DNA of 64,000 bases, from assembly GCF_023699985.2 (NCBI RefSeq), contig NW_027224396.1, forward strand, positions 1 to 64,000, in the 5' to 3' direction. Positions 43,297 to 55,166 of this stretch are shown piece by piece (positions within the stretch are counted from its first letter, which is position 1; the number at the start of each line of letters is the position of its first letter). This DNA is from Odocoileus virginianus (taxonomy: Eukaryota > Chordata > Mammalia > Artiodactyla > Cervidae). Both the position numbers and the translations under genes were made by a program. The notes under the pieces were generated by a model. The model saw only the letters and a list, made by a program, of their open reading frames with translations. It did no database searches and was not told where the DNA came from.

Positions 43297-44385
43297 AAAA
43301 GTTTTTAATTGGAGGATAATTGCTTTACAATGTTGTTTTGGCTTTTGCTGTACAACAATGCAAATCTGTCATAATTATATACATATATCCCCTCCTTCTT
43401 GAGCCTACTTCCCCCACTCCCATTTCACCCCTCTGGGTCATCACAGAAAACGAGGCTGGGCATCCGGTGTTATGTAGCAGCTTCCCAGTAGTCACCTATT
43501 TTGATATATATATAATATGTCAATGTGTTTTCACAATTTGTTCCACCCTCTTCTTCCCCCGCTGTGTCCACCAGTCACTTCTCTACATCTGCATCTCCAT
43601 TCCTTTCCTACAAATAGGTTCATCAGTACTATTTTTCTAGATTCCATACATATGCATTAATATACAATATTTGTTTTTTCTCTTTCTGACTTACTTCACT
43701 CTGTAAAAGAGGCTCTAGGTTCATCCACCTCACTACAACTGACTCAAATTATTCCTTTTTATGGCTGAGGAATATTCCATTGTACATATGTACATCTTTA
43801 TCCATTCATCTGTTGATGGACATCTAGGTTGTTTCCATGTCCTGGTCAGTGTAAATAGTGGTACAGTGAACATTGGGGTACATGTGTTGTTTTGAATTAT
43901 GGTTTTCTCAGGGTATATACCTAGTAATGGGATTGCTGGTTATATGGTATATTTATTCTTAGTGTTTTAAGGAATCTCCATACCATTCTCTGTTATAGCT
44001 GGTTATATTCCCACCAACACTGCAAGAGGGTCCTTTCTCCACACCTCTCCAGAATTTATTGTTTTTAGTTTTTTTTGTTTTTTTTTTTTATGATGGCCAT
44101 TATGATTGGTGTGAGTTTTGATTTACACTTCTCTACTAAGGAGAGTTGTTGAGCATCTTTTCACTTGTTTTTTGGCCATCTGTATGTCTTCTTAGGAGAA
44201 ATGTCTGTTTAGATCTTCCACCCATTTTTTGATTGTGTTGTTTTACTGATTTTGAGCTATACAAGTTGCTTATATATTTTGGAGTCTAATCCTTTGTCAG
44301 TTGCTCCATTAACAATTATTTTCTCCCATTCTGGGGGTTGTCTTTTCATATGTTTATATTTCTTTGTGACTGAAAACTTTTTAAA
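43297..44385 (-). repeat. L1, artiodactyl 3' end, antisense
   Basis: It starts at the L1 3' tip (taattggaggataattgctt) and runs through the 3' UTR (caatgcaaatctgtcataat) and ORF2 3' part (gaatattccattgtacatat, ccatgtcctggtcagtgtaa, gatttttggagtctaatcc-type text near 44278). It is better preserved than the adjoining older L1 and ends at the left edge of duplicate copy 2. Confidence 0.88.
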
Positions 44386-44418
44386 GATGAGGAAAAAATG
44401 TTTGCTTAAAATTATTCA

Positions 44419-44419
<1 letters not shown>

Positions 44420-44453
<34 letters not shown>
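44420..44453. repeat. (TA)n microsatellite
   Basis: About 17 TA units. Copy 1 has only a few at the matching place (about 24190). Confidence 0.92.
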
Positions 44454-44456
<3 letters not shown>

Positions 44457-45595
44457 AGTGTAATAATGGGGATCAACATGGAGGAGTAATATACCTCCTG
44501 CTTCACCTACAGTTTAATAAAAACTACAATCTACAGTTTATTAAAAACTCTTATTGCTTTTTTCTGAAGATCTCTGACTGTATTATCATTATTGTAGGCT
44601 TAGTGTCACATTTATGTACTAAACTTCAAATTTTCTCAATTTTCTCTTTAGTTTAAAGCAATGTTTCCCTCAATTATCTCCTTTACTCTAGGATTATTCA
44701 TATTCAATATCATTTTTATGAATAACCTCCCCAAATAAGAATCCTGAATATTAGAGTTTACATCTTACATGTACTTTCAATAATTCTCTTTTTTGGAAGT
44801 GTCAAGTTAAGAAAAACAGACCTCAAAATGGCCTGAGTGTATATTGATTGTAGGTTGTATGAATGGTTTCCTACACACAATGACTTGGACAGAATAGGAA
44901 TGATAACTTGAAATTGCATTAATAACACAAACTAAGTGATTCTTATACAGGAAACCTTTCCAAATTACCAATATATAAAGTTTGAGTCCAAATACTATTC
45001 TGACACACAGGTCCCTCCACATTATTGCCTTCATCTTCTTAAAAGCATGTCAAGTTTTAGGGGTTTGGAATAGTTCAAAACAAGTGCCTTCTTCTGAGTG
45101 CTAAGAATTTCTAATAGCATATACTTAGTGAACTCTGATGTGTGTAGTATATTTCTCCTATTTTACTTGTGGAAAAACTGAGGCACAAAATGTTTATATA
45201 CTCTCATGCAGTGTCCCAGACTGTGTGTGTGGTGAAGCATTTACCCAACAGGCTGAATATCTCAAAATCCTGGCCTAAGTACTGGGTATACTAATTCTCT
45301 AATTGTCTGTGGTTATCTAGCCCCTCTGTGTTATTTGTGTACACATCTGTCTCTGTGTACTTTCCTTCTGCATATTTTTACTCAGCATAATTACTTTCTC
45401 TTGAAAGAACTTCCTGATCATCAAAATCACTTAAATGCCACTCAATATGCCACATGGTATTTTTAAAGACCTTTACTACAGCATTATTGTATATTGTATA
45501 GCAATGTTTGTGTTATGTGTTTGACTTTTTAGGAATGCAAGCTAAGGATTGAGCCCCTGACAATGTCTGGAATATGTTTAATGAATTAACATACT

Positions 45596-45808
45596 GGGAT
45601 TCCCTGGTGGCTCAGTGGTAAAGAATCCACTTGCCAATGCAGAAAATGTGGGTTGGATCATTGGGTTGGGAAGACCCCAGAGAAGGAAATGGAAACCCAC
45701 TTCAGTATTCTTACCTGGGTAATCCCATGGACAGAAAAGCCTGTTGGGCTATAATCCTTGGGGTCGCAGAAGAGTTGGACATGATTTAGCAACTTAGTAA
45801 CAACAATT
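45596..45808 (+). repeat. Bov-tA type SINE, sense
   Basis: gggattccctggtggctcag to ggacatgatttagcaactta. Full length and private to copy 2. Confidence 0.92.
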
Positions 45809-46137
45809 AACATGTTACTTACAGGAAGGCACATTCACAAGAGGAATGTCTTAAGTCATGGATCCTAGAAACATATTCAATTAAGGAGATCTTATTTAAA
45901 ATTTGAATTACAGACTTGAGGAACCCAGTTACTATAGCAGGGTGAAATGATTTCATTACAAAGAATAAAATAGAAACCATAACATTCTTCAAGTGAATCT
46001 CTTCTATGAAATAAGTAATTGGGTAGAAAACCATGATCAGAACAAATGCTTGAAGATTATTTTTCCTATTATCATAAGGTTATGATTTGTAATCTTTTAA
46101 TAATAGTTTTTTGGAAAAACACAACATCTTTTGTAAC

Positions 46138-47050
46138 CTATCGCAGATGACTTCTTTCTGCTGGTTTCTCTTTCTGCTGGTTCCTTAGGGTGTAAATGAA
46201 GGAGTTTAGTAAAGGGGTAACTGAAGTGTACAACAAAGCTACACCTTTGGATACAGTTACTCTTTCTCTTGCAGATGGTTTAGCATACATAAAGATACAG
46301 CTTCCATATGTCAGGGAGACAACAGTTATGTGGGAAATACAGCTGGAAAAAGCTTTGTCTCTTTGCTGTGCTGAAGGGAATTTCAGAATGGTCTTAATGA
46401 TGTTAGTGTAAGAAAGAATCACTAATACCAATGTGACCCCAGGTGTTACCATAGTTAAGGTAAAAGACATCAATTCCAGAACACGTGTATCTATGCAGGA
46501 TATCTGCAGGATAGGAAAAGTTTCACACATAAACTGATCAGTTACTTTGGAAGCACAGAAATCCAGTTAGAGTCCCATCACCAACGGGGGAAATATAATT
46601 AGGAATCCAGTTACCCAAGAGCTGAATACAAGCTGATAACAAACTCTGCTGTTCATGATGACTGAGTAATGTGGTTTTCAGATGGCAACATGGCGGTCAT
46701 AGGACATGGCAGCCAGAAGGTAGAACTCTGTAGCTCCCAATAGAAGGGAGAAGAACAATTGAGCTGCACAATTACTATATGAAATGGTTTTTTCTTAGTC
46801 ACTTTAGTGACCAGGTATCTGGGAATACATACGGTTGTGAATATGATTTATAAAAATGAGAAACTACAAAGAAAGAAATACATTGGAGTTTTGAGGTGAA
46901 TATCCAGGAGGGTGAGGAGGATAATGATTACACTCCCTGTCAGGCTCAATGTGTAACTGAGAAAGAAAACAGGAAAATCACAATTTGTAATTGTGGGTCA
47001 TCAGCCAATCCCAAAAGAATGAATTCTATTTCCCTTGACTGGTTCCTCAT
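46138..47050 (-). pseudogene. OR6C-like olfactory receptor pseudogene, copy 2
   Basis: ATG at 47048-47050 (MRNQSREIEFILLGLADDPQ) has the NQS glycosylation site expected at the N-terminus. Frame is lost in TM1 (about 46960-46985), a TAA interrupts the TM2 region, a frameshift lies at 46785-46800, and stops occur after the DRH motif (VAI-TGA) and at 46567-46569. The last part is open from 46530 (ILQISCIDT ... PSAQQRDKAFSSC ... LLNSFIYTLRNQQ) but shifts frame just before the C-terminus. Family resemblance is to OR6C receptors. It is the paralogue of 26465-27424. Confidence 0.93.
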
Positions 47051-47058
47051 TAATCTTC

Positions 47059-47263
47059 TGTGAAAAGTGAAAGTCGCTCAGTCGTGTCTGAGGTCACTCT
47101 TTGTGACCCCCATGGACTATACAGTCCATGGAATTCTCCAGGCTAGAATGCTGGAGTTGGTAGCCTTTCCCTTCTCCAGGGAATCTTCCCAACCCAGCGA
47201 TCAAAACCAGGTCTCCCACATTGCTAGCAGATTCTTTACCAGCTGAGCCACCAGGGAAGCCCT
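47059..47263 (-). repeat. Bov-tA type SINE, antisense
   Basis: gtgaaagtcgctcagtcgtg to gagccaccagggaagccc. It is inserted just upstream of the pseudogene start and is absent from copy 1. Confidence 0.93.
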
Positions 47264-48145
47264 TACTCTCTGTGAGCCTTGTCAAATCTACATATGAAAC
47301 AAAATCAAAATAATTGAACATAAAATATACAAATATAGCTATATAAATTGTTACAGGTACTAACCATTGTATGTGTAAATATATAAATTTAATATTTATA
47401 AATTAGCCTAAATGTATATAAGGTAACCTAAATATATATGTGTAAAATGAAAATATATTTCAACTAAACATATATTTTAACTGAATAGGCATTAGCATAT
47501 ATATGCTTATACATATTAACCTAAGGCAAAGAAAGGTATATACTCTGTAATCTATTTACAGTTTTTATGTTCAAAAATTGCCAATGACACATAATTACAT
47601 GCTATAGTCAATTCTAAATTCTTTCTCATACATTAGTTCTCTTCACTGTAATATTCCTCACAATTTTTCCCCTGGAACTTGAATTTTTTGTGTTAATATG
47701 CATTATATAGTCATCTTTCCCAAGTGGGCACTATTCTGGATGTATAACTTAATTTTAAAAAATCAGTTATTTTAAATGCATTTTCCTTTCACACTTATTT
47801 AACCTGTGCAAATGCACTGAATTGGTTTGTCTTTGTAGAATGAGTATTAGGATGATTTTTTGAAACCGGGTTTTAGAGTTACAGTATAATCCCTGTGATG
47901 ATCAATGAATATGTCAGTACTGATTTCCAGTACTTGAAGATCCTGCTTACAGTATTTTTGCATTTCCTTTGCACTGAAAGTATACCATTATTGCTATCAA
48001 TTTTCTTGACTGGCTTTGCTATACTCAAAAGTTGTTTCTAGTATATGTGGTAAATAAACAAATGAAACATGATAAAAACAAACATCTTAAGGAAAATATT
48101 GTGTCACTTTACTTCAATTAATCTTTTCTTTTCTTGATCACAACA
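47264..48145. other. duplicate-copy sequence, no gene
   Basis: Collinear with about 27425-28500 of copy 1, without the SINE found there. AT-rich runs at 47370-47520. No other feature. Confidence 0.6.
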
Positions 48146-48243
48146 CAGCCCGTGGGATCTTAGTTTCCTGATTAGGAATATAAAAGGTGCCAACTGAAGT
48201 GGAAGCATGGAGTTCTAACTACTGGACCACCAGGGAATTCCCT
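48146..48243 (-). repeat. CHR-type SINE fragment, antisense
   Basis: gcccgtgggatcttagtttc ... ggagttctaactactggacc ... accagggaattccctc is the reverse complement of the tRNA-like head of a cetartiodactyl CHR SINE (compare 57500-57608). Confidence 0.75.
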
Positions 48244-48473
48244 CAATCTTTTACAATGTACTCATATATGTTTGTATAAATTCAGACACAATTTTTTTTA
48301 CATCCTCCATATTCTTTAAGAAACTATTGAATACTCCAGATTATATTATTCCTATCCTTCCTACATATAAGAATTTTACTTACTTCCATGTTGTACTGAC
48401 CCATTTATGTTAATCATATCAGTCCTTCAATATATGCATTGCCTGTGGACTTGGTTTTCTTTTTCTTTTTTTT

Positions 48474-48539
48474 TTTTCTCAGCATTTAACAAAAAAAAAA
48501 TTTCTGGTTGCTATTCTCTCTCTCTTTCTCTCTCTCTCT

Positions 48540-48570
<31 letters not shown>

Positions 48571-48715
48571 TTGGTATTGGAATATAGCCAATTAACAATG
48601 TTGTGATAGATTCAGGTGAACAGTGAAGGGACTCAGTCAGACATATACATGTATCAATTCTCCCCCATACTCCCATCCAGGCTGCCATATAACATTGAAC
48701 AGAGTTCCATGTAGA
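48474..48715 (-). repeat. simple repeats and L1 3' UTR piece, antisense
   Basis: T- and CT-rich runs (48468-48572) precede an artiodactyl L1 3' UTR fragment (gccaattaacaatgttgtga, ccaggctgccatataacatt) of the same kind as 6116-6300. Confidence 0.8.
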
Positions 48716-48802
48716 CTTTTATTCTTTTGTTTTCTTTTTTTTTTTTTTAAGTTGAGTAGGATTGCATTGTGTTTGTTTTTCTTTCTTTCTTTCTTTTTCC
48801 TC

Positions 48803-51800
48803 CATTTATTTTTATTAGTTGGAGGCTAATTACTTTACAATATTGTAGTGGTTTTTTGTCATACATTGACATGAATCAGCCATGGATTTACATCTGTTCC
48901 CCATCCCGATACCCCCTCCCACCTCCCTCTCCATCCTATCCCTCTGGGTCTTCCCAGTGCACCAGCCTTGGGTACTTGTCTCATGCATTCAACCTGGGCT
49001 GGTGATCTGTTTCACCCTTGATAGTATACTTGTTTCAATGCTGTTTTCTCTGAACATCACACCCTTGCCTTCTTCCACAGAGTCTAAAAGTCTGTTCTGT
49101 ACATCTCTGTCTCTTTTTCTGTTTTGCATATAGGGTTATCATTACCATCTTTTAAAATTCCATATATATGCATTAGTATACTGTATTGGTCTTTATCTTT
49201 CTGGCTTAATTTGGAGTGGGATTGCTGTGTCATATGGCAGTTCTATTTCCAGTTTTTTTAAGGAATCTCCACACTGTTCTCCATAGTGGCTGTATTAGTT
49301 TGCATTCCCACCAATAGTGTAAGAGGGTTCCCTTTTCTCCACACTGTCTCCAGCATTTATTGTTTGTAGACTTTTGGATAGCAGCCATTCTGACTGGTGT
49401 GTAATGGTACCTCATTGAGGTTTTGATTTGCATTTCTCTGATAATGAGTGATGTTGAGCATCTTTTCATGTTTGTTAGCCATCTGTATGTCTTCTTTGGA
49501 GAAATGTCTGTTTAGATCTTTGGTCCATTTTTTGATTGGGTCATTTATTTTTCTGGAATTGAGCTGCAGGATTTGCTTGTATATTTTTGAGATTAATCCT
49601 TTGTCTGTTTCTTCATTTGTTATTATGTTCTCCCGTTCTGAAGGCTGTCTTTTAACCTTGCTTATAGTTTCCTTTGTTGTGCAAAAACTTTTAAGTTTCA
49701 TTAGGTCCCATTTGTTTATTTTTGCTTTTATTTCCAATATTCTGGGAGGTGGGTCATACATAGAGGATCCTGCTGTGCTTTATGTTGGAGATTGTTTTGC
49801 CTATGTTCTCCTCTAGGAGTTTTATAGTTTCTGGTCTTACATTTAGATCTTTAATTCATTTTGAGTTTATTTTTTTATGTATGGTGTTAGAAAGTGTTCT
49901 AGTTTCATTCTTTTCCAAGTGGTTGACCAGTTTTCACAGCACTGCTTGTTAAAGAGTTTGTCTTTTTTCCATTGTCTATTCTTGCCTCCTTTGTTGAAGA
50001 TAAGGTGTCCATAGGTAGGTGGATTTATCTTTGGGCTTTCACTTTTGTTCCACTGATCTATATTTCTGTCTTTGTGCCAGTACCATATTGTCTTGATGAC
50101 GGTGGCTTTGTAGTAGAGCCTGAAGTCAGGCAGGTTGATTCCTCCAGTTCCATTATCCTTTCTCAAGATTGCTTTGGCTATTCGAGGTTTTTTTATTTCC
50201 ATACAAATTGTGAAATTATTTGTTCTAGTTCTGTGAAGAATACCATTGGTAGCTTGATAGGGATTGCATTGAATCTATAGATTGCTTTGGGTAGTATAGT
50301 CATTTTCACAGTATTGATTCTTCCAATCCATGAACATGGTATATTTCTCCATCTATTTGTGTCCTCTTTGATTTCTTTCATCAGTGTTTTATAGTTTTCT
50401 ATATATAGGTCTTTTGTTTCTTTAGGTAGATATACTCCTAAGTATTTTATTCTTTTTGTTGCAATGGTGAATGGTATTGTTTCCTTAATTTCTCTTTCTG
50501 TTTTCTCATTGTTAGCATATAAGAATGCAAGGGATTTCTGTGTGTTAATTTTATATCCTGCAACTTTACTATATTCATTTATTAGCCCTAGTAATTTTCT
50601 GGTAGAGTCTTTAAAGTTTTCTATGTAGAGGATCATGTCATCTGCAAACAGCAAGAGTTTCACTTCTTCTTTTCCTATCTGGATTCCTTTTATTTCCTTT
50701 TCTGCTCTGATTGCTATGGCCAACGCTTCCAAAACTATGTTGAATAGTAGTGGTGAGAGTGGGCACCCTTGTCTTGTTCCTGATTTTAGGGGAAATGCTT
50801 TCAGTTTTTCACCATTGAGGATGTTTGCTGTGGGTTTGTCATATATAGTTTTTATTATGTTGAGGTGTGTTTCTTCTATTCCTGCATTCTGGAGAGTTTT
50901 TATCATAATGGATGTTGAATGTTGTCAAAGGCTTTTTCTGCATCTTTTGAGATAATCATGTGGATTTTATCTTTCAATTTGTTAATGTGGTGTATTACAT
51001 TGATTGATTTGTGGATATTAAAGAATCCTTGCATTCCTGGGTTAAAGCCTACTTGGTCATGATGTATGATCTTTTTAATATGTTGTTGGATTATGTTTGC
51101 TAGAATTTTGTTAAGGATTTTTGCATCTATATTCATCAGTGATATTGGCCTGTAGTTTTCTTTTTTTGTGGCATCTTTTTCTGGTTTTGGAATTAGGGTG
51201 ATGGTGGCCTCATAGAATGAGTTTGGAAGTTTTCTTTCGTCTGCAATTTTCTGGAAGAGTTTGAGTAAGATAGGAGTTAGCGTTTCTCGAAATTTTTGGT
51301 AGAATTCAGCTGTGAAGCCATCTGGTCCTTTTGGGCTTTGCTTGCTGGAAGATTTCTGATTACAGTTTCGACTTCTGTGCTTGTGATGGGTCTGTTAAGA
51401 TCTTATATTTCTTCCTGGTTCAGTTTTGGAAAGTTATACTTATCTTGAATTTGTCCGTTTCTTCCAAGTTGTCCATTTTATTGGCATAGAGCTGCTGGTA
51501 ATAATCTCTTACGATCCTTTGTATTTCAGTGTTGTCTGTTGTGATCTCTCCATTTTCGTTTCTAATTATGTTGATTTGGTTCTTCTCCCTTGTTTCTTAT
51601 GAGTCTTGCTAATGGTTTGTCAACTTTGTTTATCTTTTCAAAAAGCCAGCTTTTAGCATTGTTGATTTTTGTTATGGTCTCATTTGTTTCTTTTGCATTT
51701 ATTTCTGCCCTAATTTTTAAGATTTCTTTCCTTCTACTAACCCTGGGGTTCTTCATTTCTTCCTCCTCTAGTTGCTTTAGGTGTAGAGTTAGGTTATTTA

Positions 51801-52095
51801 TTTGACTTTTTTTCTTGTTTCTTGAGGTAGGCCTGTAATGCTATGAAGCTTCCCCTTAGCACTGCTTTTACAGTGTCCCATAGGTTTTGGGTTTTTGTGT
51901 TTTCATTTTCATTCATTTCTATGCATATTTTGATTTCTTTTTTGATTTCTTCTATGATTTGTTGGTTATTCAGAAGCGTGTTGTTTAGCCTCCATATGTT
52001 TGAATTTTTAATAATTTTTTTCCTGTAATTGAGATCTAATCTTACTGCACTGTGGTCAGAAAAGATGACTGGAATGATTTCAATCTTTTTGAATT
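48803..52095 (-). mobile_element. 5'-truncated L1 with ORF2 remnants
   Basis: It starts at the L1 3' tip (ttagttggaggctaattact) and runs about 3.3 kb into ORF2. The longest open piece (50193-50906, 237 codons) holds the RT core: SGTRQGCPLSPLLFNIVLEA, then FADDMILYIEN with the catalytic Asp pair. The C-terminal part lies at 49867-50202 and 49230-49761, and 51562-52147 covers the segment before the RT. An internal deletion is apparent near 49208, where the text jumps from ctggcttaat to the gtgggattgctg segment. Frameshifts and truncation make it inactive. ORF1 and the endonuclease are missing. Confidence 0.92.
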
Positions 52096-52099
52096 GGGT

Positions 52100-52207
52100 A
52101 TATACATTTAAATTTAAAATAATGAACATTAAATTCATACTGGTCACCTTTAAAGTACTTAAAGCTGTAAGTGGCTAGTGGCTATAATACTGGACAACAC
52201 TGGCATA
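52100..52207. repeat. old MER-type DNA transposon remnant
   Basis: gtaagtggctagtggctata followed by atactggacaacactggc is the copy-2 counterpart of 31600-31707 and is closer to the ancestral arm sequence. Confidence 0.5.
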
Positions 52208-52625
52208 AATAAATAATATTTAGTTTTTGTATCTTCTAAAGCATACATTTGATTGTGCCAGTTTTCCATAATGTGTATTTAACTAAATTTTGTGTATTTA
52301 ACAAAATTTTGCTATGCTATATTTCCTTTTCAAGTAGTTCAAAATTTTCTCTAAGTCCTTACTGATTCTTCTTGTGACCAACTGACTATGCAGAAGTATA
52401 TTACTTAATTTTCAAACATTTGCTGACTTTCTAGTCTTCTGTCTGTCACTGATTCTTACTTAATTCCATTATAATTAGAAAGCATATTTCTGAGAATTTA
52501 ATCCTGTGGAATGTTTTGGAATTTCCTTTAGGCTAAGGTGACATTCAATTTTGTAAATATTTCATATACTTTTAAGACCATAACTATATTTTTTAACTTG
52601 GATGCAGTACTCCATATTTATCATT

Positions 52626-52850
52626 TACTTCCCAAGTGGCTCTAGTGGTGACGAACACGCCTGCCAGTGCACGAGACATAAGAGACAGGTTCGATCCCTG
52701 TGCTGGGAGGATCCCCTGGAGGAAGGCATAGCAATCCACTCCACTATTCTTGTCTGAAGAATCCCCATGGACAGAAGAGCCTGGCAAGCTACAGTCCATG
52801 GGGTTGCAAAGAGTTGGACATGACTGAAGCGACTTAGCACACACAAGAGA
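52626..52850 (+). repeat. old Bov-tA type SINE, sense
   Basis: cttcccaagtggctctagtg to gacatgactgaagcgactta, with the cataagagacaggttcg variant shared with 33078-33300. A T-run follows at 52863-52881. Confidence 0.88.
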
Positions 52851-53030
52851 ATAAAACAAGTGTTTTTTTTTTTTTTTTTTTGTATTTCTATAAGAGTAAT
52901 AAATTTGTTGACAGTTTAGCTACTGCAGTTTTCAATTCTATAATTAGATCTGCCATTAGCCTTTTCACGCAGTTTCTTTTGATTTATTTTGAATGGATCA
53001 TATGTTTCTTGTTTCTCTTTACATCTTGTG

Positions 53031-54195
53031 TTTAAAGAACACTGGCCATTTGAATTCAATAATGTGCTAACTTTCAGATTCTTCCTCTTGCCAAGGACTG
53101 CCATTCTTTGTTATTGCTTTCTAGTTTACTTTCGTGTTTTGATTATTGTATGCGTCCTCTGTGCCAAGTGTCAGCCTGAGTATAAACTTAAGGTCTCAGT
53201 TCTCTTCTGAGACTGTTCCTGTCCCTGACCATGCACACTTTCTAATTTTCACTGTAAATGCATTTACTTCTGAACATCCTAGATATTCAAAAAGAGGGAG
53301 AGAGGAAAAAGGTGCCAGCCCTTTACATCCATTATGAAATAGCATATCTGATAGGACTTGATGAGAAAGTCATCATCACTGCTGTGGCAGTCCAGCCAAA
53401 AGTCAATAAATTGAACATAATTACTGAGGAAACTTCAGCCAAAATCAAGGGACATAATATATAATTACTGGGAAATAATTTCAACCAACATTCCCAAAAG
53501 TGAAGGAAAAATTGGAGAACTATTCCAAATATTAATAAAAGGAAACTAAAATACTATAAGAATCAAATGAAACATGCCATTTTAAACTGTATTCTTTATT
53601 CTATAAGGGAACATTTTTAGACAATTGGTGATGTTTGAATAAGATTGGAGAATTTGAAGTTAATAACATATCATTGCTAACATTCTGGTAATAATGGTTT
53701 TATCATGTTGACCCTGTAAAATATTCTTTTTTTTTTTTCTTTTTTGTAAATACACATAACCATATTGAGTAGCAAATGGAGCATCAGTGGCTCAGGAATA
53801 AAAGATCCTGTTGTGTATTTGTTGTGTATTTTTCTTTATGCTTTATATTTAAAAAAAGTAAAGTAAATAGGAAATCATTTAAGTACTGTCCCCCAATTTT
53901 GGGGGGTGGGGGTGGGTCACAATCAAGTTAATGAAATTCTAACATATTGCCTAACAAAAACAGGAGAGAGGTTCATGTTTGGGGTAAACTTTCTCACCAG
54001 TAGAATTGGTCATATTGTCCTATGGTAGTTGAGTATCTGAAATTCTTGTTGGCATTAAATATTTTAAGTTTAAATCATAGTTCTCTTATGTGAAATGTCC
54101 CTTCAGTTTTGTAGTTAAAGCAATTCACAGTGCTTTTCTTTCATTCTTCCTTTGTTTTCTGTTCCTTCTCTTTTCCCTTCTTTTTTTTTTTTAAC
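53031..54195. other. no gene recognised
   Basis: AT-rich DNA with T-runs (53728-53737, 54181-54192) and short frames without motifs. Confidence 0.5.
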
Positions 54196-54199
54196 TTAA

Positions 54200-54605
54200 T
54201 TGGCATATATATCCTTCCTGGTACCATTCTCCAGAGACACTCATATCCTAGAATTGATTTCATTTGTCTCAGCTGTTGTAACACTCGTGGTCACATTATT
54301 GTTAGTGATGCTTTCCTATACATGTATTTTCAAGACCATTCTAAACATTCTGTCTGCTCAGAAAAGAACAAAGGCTTTTCCACATGTTCTTCTCGTATGG
54401 TTGAAGTCTCCCTTACTTATAATAGCTGTATCTTTAGTTACCTGAAGCCATCTCCAAAAGACAGGGTGACTATCAAAAGGTGTAGCTGTTATTTATGCCT
54501 CGGTTGCCCCTGTATTAAACCCTTTCATTCACACTCTAAGGAACCGGCAAGTGAAACAAGCCTTCAAAGATATACTCCAAAATATTTACAAGTTTTTCAA
54601 TAAGT
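54200..54605 (+). pseudogene. OR6C-like olfactory receptor 3' remnant, plus strand
   Basis: Only the last ~40 percent of a receptor is recognisable. RDTHILELISFVSAVVTLVV corresponds to the segment around TM5, then SAQKRTKAF, a frame change, CSSRMVEVSLTYNSCIF (TM6), KPSPKDRVTI, a further frame change, and a degenerate end matching the usual TLRNRQVKQAF region (54535-54570). It lacks TM1-TM4 and has at least two frameshifts. It lies in the opposite orientation to the other receptor sequences of the window. Confidence 0.85.
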
Positions 54606-54944
54606 GAAGAAAATTTTAATTGTGAAATATTGGAGAAAAGCAAACATTTTTACACATTTTACAGTTTAATTAACCTGTCCTTCAATTTCATTTAGACTTC
54701 TTAAAACATTTTAACCAAGGCTTTCAGCATAATGCATCTTTCTTTCTTATCAGTTTATCATTAGCATTTTTCTGTGTTACAGTGAGTCCTTTCTTCATGT
54801 TGTCAACACAAATGTTGAATTTTATTTTCTCTACAAGAAATGCATGATTTTGACTTTTAAAAACTATTATAATTATTAATCATATGAAAATTTTATTGAT
54901 GGAAATATTATTAATAACATATCCTACCACTGGGATTCTGGACT
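54606..54944. other. no gene recognised
   Basis: AT-rich DNA downstream of the receptor remnant. Confidence 0.5.
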
Positions 54945-54945
54945 T

Positions 54946-55166
54946 TCCCAAGTTGTGCTAGTTGTTAAGAATTTGCCTGCCAATGAAGGAGATGTAGGAG
55001 ATGTGGGTTTGACCTCTGGATTGGGAAGATCCCCTGGAGAAGGACATGGAAACCCTCTCCAGTATTCATACATGGACAATCCCATGGACGGAAGAACCTG
55101 ATGGGTTACAGTCCATAGGACCGCAAAGAGTCAGACATGACTCAAGGGACTTAGCACTCATGCACC
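54946..55166 (+). repeat. Bov-tA type SINE, sense
   Basis: ttcccaagttgtgctagttg to gtcagacatgactcaaggga, with a small internal duplication of ggagatgtagg. Confidence 0.9.

Larger units (their letters stand above)
44385..53030. repeat. segmental duplication, copy 2
   Basis: Collinear with 24160-33540 (see that entry). Copy 2 differs by a (TA)n tract at 44420-44453, SINEs at 45596 and 47059, a CHR-type SINE piece at 48146, and L1 material at 48565-52095 that replaces the interval equivalent to about 28750-31590 of copy 1. Confidence 0.88.

Noticed and set aside
49357..51136. Open L1 ORF2 pieces as host genes
   Set aside because: They are consecutive fragments of one truncated L1 with frame breaks between them.
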